Shown: positions 29,877 through 39,001 of the stretch, in pieces | Position numbering within the stretch: position 1 is the stretch's first letter | Layout: each line of letters starts with the position of its first letter | Assembly (NCBI GenBank): GCA_902525625.1 | Contig: CABZHM010000006.1 | Coordinates: forward strand, 1 to 54,665 | Length of the DNA stretch: 54,665 nucleotides | Origin: an uncultured Pelagibacteraceae bacterium | Lineage (GTDB): Bacteria; Pseudomonadota; Alphaproteobacteria; Pelagibacterales; Pelagibacteraceae | Direction: 5' to 3' | The notes under the pieces: generated by a model | The model's input: only the letters and a program-made list of their open reading frames with translations | Database searches by the model: none | What the model was told of the DNA's origin: nothing | Program-made: the position numbers and the translations under genes

Positions 29877-31784
29877 TTAATGGACAATTTTTGGTTTCAA
29901 ACCCATTGCACCTAAGGCAGAACTCTTATCATCTTCGTCCTCTGGTTTTTCTGATATTCTATCTTTCGGATAAACATTTTTATTAATTATGTTCTCAATT
30001 TCCTCTCCACTCAAAGTTTCGTAAGTTATTAGTGCTTTAGCGATTTTGTGTAAATCATCTGTTTTTTCAGTTAATATTTTTTTTGCCTGATTGTATCCCT
30101 CATCTACAAGCTTTCTTATTTCTTTATCAATTTTTTGCGCGACTGCCTCAGATACTGATTGTGTCTGTGTCACTGATCTACCTAAAAATACCTCTTCCTG
30201 ATTTTCACCATATTCAACGGGTCCCATCTCCTCGCTCATGCCGTACTTTGTTACCATGGCTCTAGCAAGTTGAGTTGCCTGATTTATATCAGATCCTGTA
30301 CCTCCGCCAGCACCTGTAGTAATGTCATCTTTTCCAAAAATTAGTTCTTCTGCTACTCTACCTCCAAAACATACTGCCAACCTGGCTTTAAGATATTTGA
30401 TGGAATATCCATGTTTGTCTCTCTCAGGCAGATTCATTACCATACCAAGGGCTCTTCCTCTTGGTATAATTGTTGCTTTGTGAATTGGATCATAACTTGG
30501 CATATTAAAAGAGACTAAAGCATGTCCACCTTCATGATAGGCTGTAAGTTTTTTCTCATCCTCAGTCATGACCATTGATCTTCTTTCTGCTCCCATCATT
30601 ACTTTATCTTTTGCTTCCTCAAATTCCATTAAAGTAACAATTCTTTTATTTTTTCTTGCTGCTAATAATGCTGCCTCATTAACAAGATTAGCTAGATCAG
30701 CTCCTGAGAAACCTGGGGTACCTCTTGCGATAGTTCTTAAATTTACATCTGGAGCCATTTTAATTTTTTTCACGTGTACTTTTAAAATTTTTTCTCTACC
30801 TATTATATCTGGATTTGAAACGACAACTTGCCTATCAAATCTACCCGGTCTTAATAAAGCTGGGTCTAAAACATCCGGTCTATTAGTTGCAGCTATTATG
30901 ATAACACCCTCATTTGTATCAAAACCATCCATTTCTACCAAAAGCTGATTAAGTGTTTGTTCTCTTTCATCGTTTCCTCCACCTAGGCCTGCTCCACGAC
31001 TTCTACCAACAGCATCGATTTCATCAATAAAAATTATACATGGAGAATTTTTTTTACCTTGATCAAACATATCTCTTACTCTAGATGCACCAACTCCTAC
31101 AAACATTTCGACAAAATCAGAACCTGATATAGTGAAAAATGGCACCCCTGCTTCGCCCGCAATAGCTCTTGCAAGTAAAGTTTTTCCTGTACCAGGCGGA
31201 CCCACTAACAAAGCACCTCTGGGAATTTTCCCGCCAAGTCTACTAAATCTTTTTGGATCTTTTAAGAATTCTACAATTTCCTCAACTTCTTCTTTAGCTT
31301 CCTCTACTCCTGCAACATCATTGAAAGTTACTTTTCCCTTAAGCTCGTTCATCATTTTTGCTTTTGATCTACCAAAACCCATAGCTCCGCCTTTACCGCC
31401 TTGCATTTGTCTCATAAAGAAAATCCATACTGCAATTAACAACAGCATTGGAAACCAGGAAAGTAACACTCCAAACAATGATGGCATTTTTTCCTCTATA
31501 GGGGCTGCAGAAATACTTACACCTTTTTCAGAAAGTTTCTCTATTAAGTTTGGATCATTTGGTGAATATGTTGTGAAATTATTTCCGTTTGAGTAGGTAC
31601 CTTTTATATTGTTACCTTGAATATCTACTTTAACAACTTCTCCATTATCAACAGCTGTCAAAAATTCTGAAAATATTACTTTATTGTCTCCTCGAATGTT
31701 TGCTTGAGGATTCTTGAACATGTTATAAAGACCTATAGTCAAAAAAACTATGACGGCCCACATAGCTATATTTTTGAAATTCAT
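29877..31784 (-). CDS. ftsH: ATP-dependent zinc metalloprotease FtsH
   Basis: 635 residues. Two transmembrane helices (about 5-23 and 105-125) flank a small periplasmic domain. The AAA domain follows, with Walker [10 protein letters not shown], Walker [12 protein letters not shown] and the pore motif [10 protein letters not shown], and then the M41 protease domain with HEGGH zinc ligands. It degrades misfolded membrane proteins and regulators such as RpoH and LpxC in relatives. Its HflKC partners are at 4.5-6.5 kb and its classic substrate RpoH at 24.5 kb. Position after tilS and before folP is canonical. Confidence 0.97.
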   Translation of the reverse strand: MNFKNIAMWAVIVFLTIGLYNMFKNPQANIRGDNKVIFSEFLTAVDNGEVVKVDIQGNNIKGTYSNGNNFTTYSPNDPNLIEKLSEKGVSISAAPIEEKMPSLFGVLLSWFPMLLLIAVWIFFMRQMQGGKGGAMGFGRSKAKMMNELKGKVTFNDVAGVEEAKEEVEEIVEFLKDPKRFSRLGGKIPRGALLVGPPGTGKTLLARAIAGEAGVPFFTISGSDFVEMFVGVGASRVRDMFDQGKKNSPCIIFIDEIDAVGRSRGAGLGGGNDEREQTLNQLLVEMDGFDTNEGVIIIAATNRPDVLDPALLRPGRFDRQVVVSNPDIIGREKILKVHVKKIKMAPDVNLRTIARGTPGFSGADLANLVNEAALLAARKNKRIVTLMEFEEAKDKVMMGAERRSMVMTEDEKKLTAYHEGGHALVSFNMPSYDPIHKATIIPRGRALGMVMNLPERDKHGYSIKYLKARLAVCFGGRVAEELIFGKDDITTGAGGGTGSDINQATQLARAMVTKYGMSEEMGPVEYGENQEEVFLGRSVTQTQSVSEAVAQKIDKEIRKLVDEGYNQAKKILTEKTDDLHKIAKALITYETLSGEEIENIINKNVYPKDRISEKPEDEDDKSSALGAMGLKPKIVH

Positions 31785-31847
31785 CCTATTAAAATAAGAA
31801 TTATTTAAGATTTAACAAGTGGCAATTTTGGCTAATATTAGGAAAAG

Positions 31848-32876
31848 TTAATGTTCTTTTGATATAATGACTGTTTGGTTAACCTTTTCGACCAAACAAC
31901 TACCCAATGTGCTCTTAGAAAACGAGCTATTTTGAATGTCTTTAATGATTTTGTCAATTTTTTTTCCTCTTACAGAATAATATTTTTTGCTCACAAAATT
32001 TAAAGAATCAGACAACGATCTAAATACTATTTCGTGAGGTTGTTTAAAAAATCTGTCATTTAAAATTAGATGTTTTTTGGTGTGTGAAAAAAAGGAATTA
32101 TTTTCTAAATTTTTTTTAACATAATAATTAACAACATCATTTGTCTTTTTTAAATTTTCAATTGTTTTAAAAAATTTTTTTTGATTTAAACCGTCTTTTT
32201 TGAGCCCATTCAAAAGTTTTCTTATTCTCACCCTCTGAAATTTTTCATCATTATTTGACGGATCTTTAACATAAAAATCAAAAACTTTTTCGGAAATAAA
32301 GACTAAATTATCTTTTTTTTGATTTATTAAAGGTCTTAAAATTGTAACATTTTGTAATTTAGTTTTTTTACCCAATGAAATTAAACCTTTTAATCCACTC
32401 CCCCTAAGAATTCTGATAAAAAAATTTTCGAATAGGTCCTCTTGATGGTGTCCCAGTAATATATGTGTTATCCCATGCTTTTTACATTTAGAAAGCAAAA
32501 GTTCAAATCTTTTTGTCCTTGCAACTGATTGAATATTGTTAGTAGGCTTTTTCCCTTGCCAATATAAAATTTCAGTATTTATCTGAAATTTATTAAGTAT
32601 TTTTTTTACATATTTTGCCTCAATAGTAGACTCTGATCTTAATTTATGATCAATAATATAAAACTTAACTTTAAGTTTTTTTTTAATCGAATAAATTTTT
32701 GAAAGAAAAGCTAATGCAAGACTATCTGGACCCCCAGATACAGCAACTATAAAATTTTCATTAATACTAACAGCCTTTGCAAATTCTTTATAAATTTGAC
32801 AAATTTTTTCATTGTTTAATTTATTTTTTAGGACTTTAGGAATTTTGATTTTTGCACTCAAATTTTTGAGACTCAT
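31848..32876 (-). CDS. tilS: tRNA(Ile)-lysidine synthase
   Basis: 342 residues. It converts C34 of tRNA-Ile(CAU) to lysidine, so AUA is read as Ile. The PP-loop is SGGPDS (47-52), followed by LLGHHQEDLFENFFIRILRGSGLKGL. It is shorter than E. coli TilS (about 430), lacking most of the C-terminal domain as other short TilS proteins do. The first 41 bases overlap the end of cpoB, an unusually long overlap even for this genome. The start at 32876 is the only ATG close before the domain. Confidence 0.93.
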   Translation of the reverse strand: MSLKNLSAKIKIPKVLKNKLNNEKICQIYKEFAKAVSINENFIVAVSGGPDSLALAFLSKIYSIKKKLKVKFYIIDHKLRSESTIEAKYVKKILNKFQINTEILYWQGKKPTNNIQSVARTKRFELLLSKCKKHGITHILLGHHQEDLFENFFIRILRGSGLKGLISLGKKTKLQNVTILRPLINQKKDNLVFISEKVFDFYVKDPSNNDEKFQRVRIRKLLNGLKKDGLNQKKFFKTIENLKKTNDVVNYYVKKNLENNSFFSHTKKHLILNDRFFKQPHEIVFRSLSDSLNFVSKKYYSVRGKKIDKIIKDIQNSSFSKSTLGSCLVEKVNQTVIISKEH

Positions 32877-33819
32877 ATTTAGCTTTTTGTATTACAGACT
32901 GGTTTGCATCAGGATATTGTTTTTCAACACCATTAATCATTTTGCAACCTTGATCCTTTTCTCCTATCTGAACCATTGATACACCTAACTTTAATAAGTT
33001 TACAGGAGCTTTTTCGCCTTTTGGGTATTTTTGGTATCCTTCTAAATACGCAGATGCTGCATCGGTATAAAGTTGTCTTATTCTAAAAGTTTCTGCATAC
33101 CAATATTGTGCATTGCCAGCAAGTTTATGCTCTGGGTTTGTTTGTACAAATTCTCTAAAAGCTCTTTCTGCTGTAGAGTAGTCTCCAACCTTTAAAAAGC
33201 TTGTTGCAAATTCATATTGATTTTCTGGCGCCTCGCTTGGAAGGATTTTTTCTTCAGCTTGAAAAGTCTCTGTAATTACTGTTGCAGTTGTGTCTATCGA
33301 TTGTGTTTGTTGAACTATTTCATTAGTATTCGTGTCTTTATAAGATATTGAGCCAAGATCCTGTGGTTGTGAGCTACCAGGTAAAATCTTATCTTTAGAG
33401 TTTTGAGCTAAAGTCCTTTCATCATCGTTAGTAATCGAAGCATTCTCTAAATCCTGAAATCTTATTTGATTATCTGCTTGGACTTTTGATAATCTATTTG
33501 ATAGTTTATCAATTTTAAAGTTTATTTCTTCAAATCTGTTCGTTAGATTCTGAAATTGAGTTTCAATTTCTGTAAGTTTTAATAAATGTCTTGTTAATAC
33601 GTCTTCTGAATTAGGGTCTAAGGATATATCTGTATTATTCATTTCATTATTTAAAATTGTTGATCCTGAATAGACTGCCCTTTCAAGTGTTTTAATATCT
33701 TTTTGTAACTGTTCTACAGTTTCATAAATATTATGATTGTCTGCTATTAAATGCGAAGGAAGGAAAAGATAAGTTACAAATAAAACCCCAACTTTTATTT
33801 TTTTAAAGAACATTCTCAT
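32836..33819 (-). CDS. cpoB: Tol-Pal system protein CpoB (YbgF)
   Basis: About 327 residues from the ATG at 33819 (MRMFFKKIKVGVLFVTYLFL, a signal peptide). The longer frame to 33867 would start inside a terminator hairpin and is rejected. After the signal comes a coiled-coil region (LTEIETQFQNLTNRFEEINFK in part), a low-complexity linker, and C-terminal TPR repeats (NQYEFATSFLKVGDYSTAERAF, AQYWYAETFRIRQ). CpoB is a periplasmic TPR protein that links Tol-Pal to cell-wall synthesis at division. It is the last Tol gene and overlaps tilS. Confidence 0.93.
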   Translation of the reverse strand: MRMFFKKIKVGVLFVTYLFLPSHLIADNHNIYETVEQLQKDIKTLERAVYSGSTILNNEMNNTDISLDPNSEDVLTRHLLKLTEIETQFQNLTNRFEEINFKIDKLSNRLSKVQADNQIRFQDLENASITNDDERTLAQNSKDKILPGSSQPQDLGSISYKDTNTNEIVQQTQSIDTTATVITETFQAEEKILPSEAPENQYEFATSFLKVGDYSTAERAFREFVQTNPEHKLAGNAQYWYAETFRIRQLYTDAASAYLEGYQKYPKGEKAPVNLLKLGVSMVQIGEKDQGCKMINGVEKQYPDANQSVIQKAKYESQKFECKNQNS

Positions 33820-33847
33820 TATTAAGGTTATTCTTAAAATAATGGCA

Positions 33848-33886
33848 AAAAAAAGACCCTCAAACATTACATGTCCGAGGGTCTTA
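33848..33886 (-). terminator. Rho-independent terminator after pal
   Basis: Read on the minus strand: GACCCTC (33883-33877), a 15-base loop, GAGGGTC (33861-33855), then a run of eight T (33854-33847). Two further A-T pairs extend the stem. It lies 15 bases after the pal stop and before the cpoB start, so it should end or attenuate transcription between pal and cpoB-tilS. Confidence 0.85.
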
Positions 33887-33897
33887 AATTAAAAAAA

Positions 33898-34377
33898 CTA
33901 GTTTGCTTTAACTGTTACAGATCTTCTGTTTTTTGACCAAGCTAAAGGATTTGATCCTGAGTCAACTGGCCTTTCTTTTCCATAACTTAAAACTGATATT
34001 CTGTTCGAAGAGATACCATATGTCATCAAGTAGTCTTTAGCAGCATTCGCTCTTCTTTCACCTAGTGCTAAGTTGTACTCTCTTGTTCCTCTTTCATCTG
34101 CATGACCTTCAAGTACAACTGTAATTTTTGAATTTTTTCTCAAGTATGAAGCTTGTTTTCTTAAAGTTTCTCTTGACGCTGTAGTCAAGACTGACTCATT
34201 TGTTGCAAAAAATACCCTATCAGGAACTCCCGACGCTAAATACTCAACTGTGTCTGTACCAGTATAAACATCTCCTTGCATTTGTCCTGTAGTTTTTTTT
34301 GATGTTGCACAAGCAGACAGTGCAAAACAAGCAAAAATTATTAATAAAGTGTTTTTAAGAATTTTGTTTATTTTCAT
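33898..34377 (-). CDS. pal: Peptidoglycan-associated lipoprotein Pal
   Basis: 159 residues from the ATG at 34377 (MKINKILKN). It has a lipoprotein signal peptide with lipobox LSAC, lipidated Cys23. The OmpA-like peptidoglycan-binding domain (VLEGHADERGTREYNLALG, RRANAAKDYLMTYGI) fills the C-terminal half. The open frame reaches 34419, but AAGGAG at 34388-34383 sits 5 bases before the 34377 ATG and decides the start. Outer-membrane anchor of the Tol-Pal machine. Followed by a terminator. Confidence 0.95.
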   Translation of the reverse strand: MKINKILKNTLLIIFACFALSACATSKKTTGQMQGDVYTGTDTVEYLASGVPDRVFFATNESVLTTASRETLRKQASYLRKNSKITVVLEGHADERGTREYNLALGERRANAAKDYLMTYGISSNRISVLSYGKERPVDSGSNPLAWSKNRRSVTVKAN

Positions 34378-34382
34378 TATTG

Positions 34383-34388
34383 CTCCTT
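34383..34388 (-). promoter_or_regulatory. Shine-Dalgarno of pal
   Basis: AAGGAG on the minus strand, 5 bases before the ATG at 34377. It fixes the pal start at the lipoprotein signal peptide rather than 14 codons upstream, and is one of the stronger Shine-Dalgarno sequences in the window. Confidence 0.75.
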
Positions 34389-34462
34389 GATCAATGTTAC
34401 TTATTATTGACTTTTTCACAACTAGATAGATGTTTCAAGTTAAAAAATCAAGATAATTTAAG

Positions 34463-35806
34463 TTAATTGCTTAATAATGATGACCATGATGGGTCAGAGG
34501 CGTCTGTAGGGGTTTTTACCATCCTCTCATTATAGCCTGTCAAATCAATGGACCATAATTTGGCAGAAAATCCCTCCCCTTTATCATCTGTTTTAGTCTC
34601 TCTATAAAATATTAAAACTCTTCCATTAGGTGACCAAGATGGAGCTTCTTGGTAAAAATTTTCAGTCAAAAGTCTTTCTCCGCTACCATCTGTTCTCATA
34701 ACACCAATATAAAATTTACCCTTATGAAGTTTTGTAAATGCTATTAAGTCACCTCTAGGTGACCAAACAGGAGTTCCATATAGACCTTTACCAAATGAAA
34801 TTCTTTTAACTTTGCTTCCATCACTTTTCATTACATAAATTTGCTGATAACCACTTCTATCAGAATTAAAGCAAATAAATTTACCATCTGGAGAAAAAGA
34901 GGGAGATGTATCAATTGAAGGATGATTGGTAATTTTTTCTACAATACGATTTTCTAAATCCATAGTATAAATTTCTGAATTCCCATCTTTTGCAAAACTC
35001 ATGATAATTTTTTTTCCGTCTGGAGAAAAACGTGGGGCAAAGGTCATACCAGGAAAATCACCTACGACCTCCTGCGTGCCCGTCTCAATATCTAAAAGAT
35101 ACACTCTAGGTAAATTTCTAAAATAAGAAAGATACGTTACCATTTGACTTGTTGGGTTAAACCTAGGTGTCAAAACTAGCTCATTTCCTAAAGTTAAAAA
35201 TTTATTATTTGCACCATCTTGATCCATTATTGCTAATTTTTTAATACGTTTAGTTTTTGGACCCTCTTCTGCAACATAAATTATTCTTGTATCGAAATAG
35301 CCCTTTTCTCCAGTCAATCTCTGATAAACTTTATCGGTTATAATGTGTCCAACTCTTCTCCAATTTGTCGGTACAGTTGTGAATGCTAGTGCAACCATTT
35401 CTTTTCCAGCTAGAACGTCCCAAAGTCTAAATTCAACTCTTAACTTTTCACCTATATAGCTTACTTTTCCTGTAATTAATGCCTGTGCCTTAATTAAATT
35501 CCAATCCTCAAATCTTGGTTTTAGATTTGCAATATCAGGTGCTTGTAAAAATGCATCTTTATTTAATGGATTAAAAAGTCCAGAAGTTTTTAAATTTACC
35601 TCAATTATCTTTGAAATTTCATCACCAATATTTTTCTTTTTTAAAATTTTCTCAAAATTCTGCCTTGAACTTTCATCAATCGATAAAGGCGAAACTGCTA
35701 TTGGAAGAGGATCTAGATTTCCTCGAGTGATGTCGACTTCGATTAGACCAAAACTTTTGGATGGTATCAAAATCAAAAAAATGATTATCTTCATAAAAAT
35801 TCTCAT
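34463..35806 (-). CDS. tolB: Tol-Pal system beta-propeller protein TolB
   Basis: 447 residues. The signal peptide ([14 protein letters not shown]) is followed by the N-terminal TolB domain ([17 protein letters not shown]) and a C-terminal beta-propeller of repeated WD40-like strands ([42 protein letters not shown] in part). A periplasmic protein that competes with peptidoglycan for Pal. It lies 9 bases after tolA; the 85-base gap before pal may hold a pal promoter. Confidence 0.96.
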   Translation of the reverse strand: MRIFMKIIIFLILIPSKSFGLIEVDITRGNLDPLPIAVSPLSIDESSRQNFEKILKKKNIGDEISKIIEVNLKTSGLFNPLNKDAFLQAPDIANLKPRFEDWNLIKAQALITGKVSYIGEKLRVEFRLWDVLAGKEMVALAFTTVPTNWRRVGHIITDKVYQRLTGEKGYFDTRIIYVAEEGPKTKRIKKLAIMDQDGANNKFLTLGNELVLTPRFNPTSQMVTYLSYFRNLPRVYLLDIETGTQEVVGDFPGMTFAPRFSPDGKKIIMSFAKDGNSEIYTMDLENRIVEKITNHPSIDTSPSFSPDGKFICFNSDRSGYQQIYVMKSDGSKVKRISFGKGLYGTPVWSPRGDLIAFTKLHKGKFYIGVMRTDGSGERLLTENFYQEAPSWSPNGRVLIFYRETKTDDKGEGFSAKLWSIDLTGYNERMVKTPTDASDPSWSSLLSN

Positions 35807-35815
35807 AGATTTATA

Positions 35816-36625
35816 TTATCCCTCTAACATTTCTCTTGCATCAAAGTTAAGTTGTAATTCTTTCCATCTTTCATAACCTGTGGTTGGAACTCTTAGTGGT
35901 TGACATAGTTTTATTGCCCTAAGTGCACTTTCTGCCAATACCTTATAAAAACCTTGTCCTGGCCTATTCATTCTTGCATGGTCTATAATTTCTGATTTAG
36001 CTACTGTGCCATCTTGTTTCAATTGCAATTTAATTCTTACTAACAAATTCTCATTGTAGGGTAGACCTAAAGGTATACTCCAGCATCCAAATATTTGTGC
36101 CTTTAGCGCATCCTCCTCGCTTAAAGATAAACCTGCATTCTCAACATTTTTTTTTTGATCTTGAGTAACTTTATCATTTTTCTTTGTTGTTTCAGCTGTT
36201 TCCTCTTTTGATTTATCAATTAAAGCTGCAATGTTATTTGGATCAAAAAGCTCATCTTTTTCAAACTCAGAAACTTGTTTGACTTCATTATCAACTACTT
36301 CAGGATTTTGCTTATCTTCTTTAAGCTCTTTTTCTCTTTTTACTAGATCATCTGGCATCGGAACAGAATCAGGTTTAATTTTTTTTACTTTTTTAGGTGG
36401 AGCCTGATCTGATACCAACTTTTTCTCTTTTTTTTTTACTTTCTCTATAATTTTTTCTGCTTTAGGGGCAAATGGTATATAAGTTTTGTCAGTAATTTGT
36501 ATTAGTTCAATAGATACAATCGGAGGTAGATCAATAGGTTTTTTTGTTAAAAATGGTAAACTCATGGCTGTTAAAAATATGAATACTGCGTGTAAAACAG
36601 AAGATATAATTACACTTCTATTCAA
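35816..36625 (-). CDS. tolA: TolA-like energy transducer of the Tol-Pal system
   Basis: 269 residues. An N-terminal inner-membrane helix (about 4-24) precedes a long Lys/Glu-rich linker (about 60-170) and a C-terminal TolA/TonB-like globular domain (LVRIKLQLKQDGTVAKSEI, with two Cys in FGCWSIPLG and IKLCQPLRVP that could form a disulfide). It couples TolQR motor energy to the outer membrane. It is much shorter than E. coli TolA (421), with a reduced linker. The position between tolR and tolB supports the call more than sequence similarity does. Confidence 0.9.
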   Translation of the reverse strand: MNRSVIISSVLHAVFIFLTAMSLPFLTKKPIDLPPIVSIELIQITDKTYIPFAPKAEKIIEKVKKKEKKLVSDQAPPKKVKKIKPDSVPMPDDLVKREKELKEDKQNPEVVDNEVKQVSEFEKDELFDPNNIAALIDKSKEETAETTKKNDKVTQDQKKNVENAGLSLSEEDALKAQIFGCWSIPLGLPYNENLLVRIKLQLKQDGTVAKSEIIDHARMNRPGQGFYKVLAESALRAIKLCQPLRVPTTGYERWKELQLNFDAREMLEG

Positions 36626-36628
36626 TTC

Positions 36629-37045
36629 TTACCTTTCTTTATATGGCTCTGAAATCAAAGCTACTTTTGTAAAACCTGATCCAGATAATAGACCCATTAT
36701 TTCCAGCACTCTACCGTAATTAATGGTTTTGTCACCTCTAACATAAATTCTAGTATCAGTTCTATTTTTTGAGACTGCTAACACTTTTGCAATTATTTTC
36801 TCATATTCCACTTTTGATTCTTGTATAAAAATTTCACCTTTTGAATTAATTGATAAAGTCAAAGGTTCGGCTTCCTCAGGAAGCGAGTCAGCAGAACTTT
36901 CGGGTAAATCAACTTGTACTCCAACTGTTAGCAAAGGTGCAGTTACCATAAAGATTATCAAAAGCACCAACATTACATCAACAAAAGGTGTTACATTTAT
37001 TTCACTCATAGGTTCTTTTGATGAGCGATTTAATTTAAATGCCAT
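36629..37045 (-). CDS. tolR: Tol-Pal motor protein TolR (ExbD family)
   Basis: 138 residues. One N-terminal transmembrane helix (about 18-40) holds the motor Asp in INVTPFVDVMLVLLIIFMV, followed by a periplasmic domain ending in IMGLLSGSGFTKVALISEP. It partners TolQ in the proton-driven motor. Three bases separate it from tolQ and from tolA. Confidence 0.96.
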   Translation of the reverse strand: MAFKLNRSSKEPMSEINVTPFVDVMLVLLIIFMVTAPLLTVGVQVDLPESSADSLPEEAEPLTLSINSKGEIFIQESKVEYEKIIAKVLAVSKNRTDTRIYVRGDKTINYGRVLEIMGLLSGSGFTKVALISEPYKER

Positions 37046-37048
37046 TAC

Positions 37049-37741
37049 TTAAATTATTGTTAAAAATCTCTTAGAAAAATTTTCTAATCTTTGAGAATAC
37101 CTAATTGAGTCGTTATTAAACTTGTTGTAAGCAACTACTGCTGGTATGGCAGCTAACAAACCTAAAGCGGTTGCAAAAAGAGCTTCAGCAATTCCAGGTG
37201 CAACAATTGCTAAACTTGTGTTCCTAGAAATGGCAATCGATTGAAATGAATTCATTATTCCCCAAACAGTTCCAAAAAGACCTATAAATGGTGCGGTAGA
37301 ACCCACAGTGGCTAAAAAAGTGAAACCTCTTCCAATTTTAGTCATTTGTTTATCAATTCCAGTTTCAAGTAGTGTTGTCATCTTGCTGTTCAAATCTGTT
37401 TTAGATCTTCGTTTAAGCAAGTTTTGCATTGCGTCTTTAAAAAGTAAAGCCATTGGATCTTCAGTGCTTGCAGGAAGATTATTATAGAAAGTTTCTGCTG
37501 ACTTTGAATTCCAAAACTTATTTTCAAAATCCTCAGTTGACTTATTTATTTTTTTAAAAAGTCTAACTTTTTCAATTATTACAGCCCATGAATAAATTGA
37601 ACAGATAATAAGTATCAAAATAACTAATTTAACTACTACGTCAGCTCTTATGAACAAATTCATTAATGAAAAATCAGCACTTGAGGCAAGTCCAACTGCT
37701 TGAGATGATATATCAGCTTCCATAAAAGTTGCTTCTGTCAC
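37049..37741 (-). CDS. tolQ: Tol-Pal motor protein TolQ (ExbB/MotA family)
   Basis: 230 residues with three transmembrane helices (about 32-52, 140-160, 178-200). The MotA/ExbB core is LATVGSTAPFIGLFGTVWGIM and IAEALFATALGLLAAIPAV. The given start is GTG at 37741; an ATG seven codons in (37723) is an alternative, and neither has a strong Shine-Dalgarno. It is the first gene of the tolQRAB-pal run and follows the RuvC-like gene by 36 bases. The ybgC gene that usually precedes tolQ is not here. Confidence 0.95.
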   Translation of the reverse strand: MTEATFMEADISSQAVGLASSADFSLMNLFIRADVVVKLVILILIICSIYSWAVIIEKVRLFKKINKSTEDFENKFWNSKSAETFYNNLPASTEDPMALLFKDAMQNLLKRRSKTDLNSKMTTLLETGIDKQMTKIGRGFTFLATVGSTAPFIGLFGTVWGIMNSFQSIAISRNTSLAIVAPGIAEALFATALGLLAAIPAVVAYNKFNNDSIRYSQRLENFSKRFLTII

Positions 37742-37777
37742 TTAAATGTGTCATGATTTTGACTTATTTGTTAAGAT

Positions 37778-38272
37778 TTATTCCTCAATTTTATAAGTTT
37801 CATAATAAAAACTAGCAATTAATATAGCATCTGCCTTATTTGAATCTTTCTTTTTTGACAGCTGTGATGAAAAATTTGGAAATATCTCGATAGCTCTAGT
37901 TCTACTAGCATCTTTTTCAGAATTAATTAAATTATAATACTTTTTCCATTTTGCTGGTCTAACAAAAAACATCGGTAGCCTCATTGCAGAGCAAACTCCT
38001 TTTAAGATCCCAAAAGACTGACCAAAATTAAACATACTCGTTACTCCTTGCCCCGGCATAGCAGTAACATGCTCTATCACTACTCTTGTTCTTGTGTCAG
38101 AGTTAGTATTAATTCTTTTAATAATTTCATTATAAATTTGTGCACCATTGACTTGTTTTTTATTTTTTTTTCCTTCATTCATGATTGGCATTTCAATAAC
38201 ATCTAAGATTTTTCCATCCTTAAAAAAACAAATTGAGCCAGAAACGCCTGGATCTATACCTATTATCAACAT
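37778..38272 (-). CDS. RuvC-like endonuclease of the phage/short type
   Basis: 164 residues with an RNase H-like fold. Candidate catalytic acids are Asp7 (IIGIDPGVSG), Glu67 (VVIEHV), Asp143 and Asp148 (KKDSNKADAILIA). The middle segment MPGQGVTSMFNFGQSFGIL and the later PAKWKKYYNL match the RuvC-like proteins common in phages rather than classical RuvC. It sits between yebC and tolQ, exactly where ruvC-ruvA-ruvB-ybgC lie in most alphaproteobacteria, and ruvA, ruvB and ybgC are absent. Holliday-junction cleavage is likely but inferred. Confidence 0.85.
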   Translation of the reverse strand: MLIIGIDPGVSGSICFFKDGKILDVIEMPIMNEGKKNKKQVNGAQIYNEIIKRINTNSDTRTRVVIEHVTAMPGQGVTSMFNFGQSFGILKGVCSAMRLPMFFVRPAKWKKYYNLINSEKDASRTRAIEIFPNFSSQLSKKKDSNKADAILIASFYYETYKIEE

Positions 38273-38275
38273 AAC

Positions 38276-38998
38276 TTAATCTAAAAACTCTGCATTAGAA
38301 TATACATTTTGAACATCATCATCATCCTCCAATGAAACAAAAAAATTTATTAAAATTTCATGTTTTTCTTTTGAAATTTTTATATTGTTTAGTGGTACCC
38401 ACTCTATTTCAGTTGATATAAAATTACTAATTCTATTCTCCAGCGCCTTTTTAACGTTATATATATCACTTACTGAACATTGAATTTCATGTACTTCGTT
38501 ATTTGATTTACATTCATCTGCACCAGACTCTATGGCTAATTCTAAAATTTTTTCTTCCGAAATTTCTTTTTTATCAATCTTTATCACCCCTAACTGATTA
38601 AAATTATGAGATGCCGAGCCTTGTGTTCCAAGGTTACCTCCAGCTTTTTGAAAAATAGTCCTAATATTAGATGCTGTCCTATTTTTGTTATCTGTTAATG
38701 TCTCCACAATAACAGCAACTTTATCTGGTCCGAACCCCTCATATCTCAAACTTTCAAAATTTGAACCATTAGTTGTTGATGATTTATTTATAGCCCGCTC
38801 AATATTATCTTTTGGCATATTTGCAGATCTTGCAGCTTGAATTGCCGATCTTAACCTTGAATTCATAGCAGGATCTTTGTCTCCCAATCTTGCGGCAACT
38901 GTTATTTCTTTTGATAACTTAGAAAATATCTTAGATCTCTCTTTATCTGCCTTTCCTTTTTTATGCTTTATACCTGCCCAATGAGAATGTCCCGCCAT
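38276..38998 (-). CDS. yebC: YebC/TACO1-family protein
   Basis: 240 residues, normal length. It opens MAGHSHWAGIKHKKGKADKERSKIFSKL in segments typical of the family, with DNIERAI, YEGFGPDKVAVIVE, TDNKNRTASNIR and the acidic C-terminus with VSLEDDDDVQNVY. Family members are described as transcriptional regulators or as translation factors for proline-rich stretches. It lies 3 bases before the RuvC-like gene, conserving the yebC-ruvC neighbourhood. Confidence 0.95.
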   Translation of the reverse strand: MAGHSHWAGIKHKKGKADKERSKIFSKLSKEITVAARLGDKDPAMNSRLRSAIQAARSANMPKDNIERAINKSSTTNGSNFESLRYEGFGPDKVAVIVETLTDNKNRTASNIRTIFQKAGGNLGTQGSASHNFNQLGVIKIDKKEISEEKILELAIESGADECKSNNEVHEIQCSVSDIYNVKKALENRISNFISTEIEWVPLNNIKISKEKHEILINFFVSLEDDDDVQNVYSNAEFLD

Positions 38999-39001
38999 AA
39001 A

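Noticed and set aside
30568-31596. Long plus-strand open frames opposite ftsH (and similar ones opposite ppdK, glyS, folP and pntB)
   Set aside because: They are mirror frames of well-conserved genes with no family resemblance; such shadows are expected opposite AT-biased coding sequence.
33820-33867. cpoB starting at 33867
   Set aside because: It would begin inside the pal terminator hairpin and put 16 extra residues before a clear signal peptide that starts at 33819 or 33813.
34378-34419. pal starting 14 codons upstream
   Set aside because: AAGGAG lies just before the 34377 ATG, and only that start gives a normal lipoprotein signal peptide.
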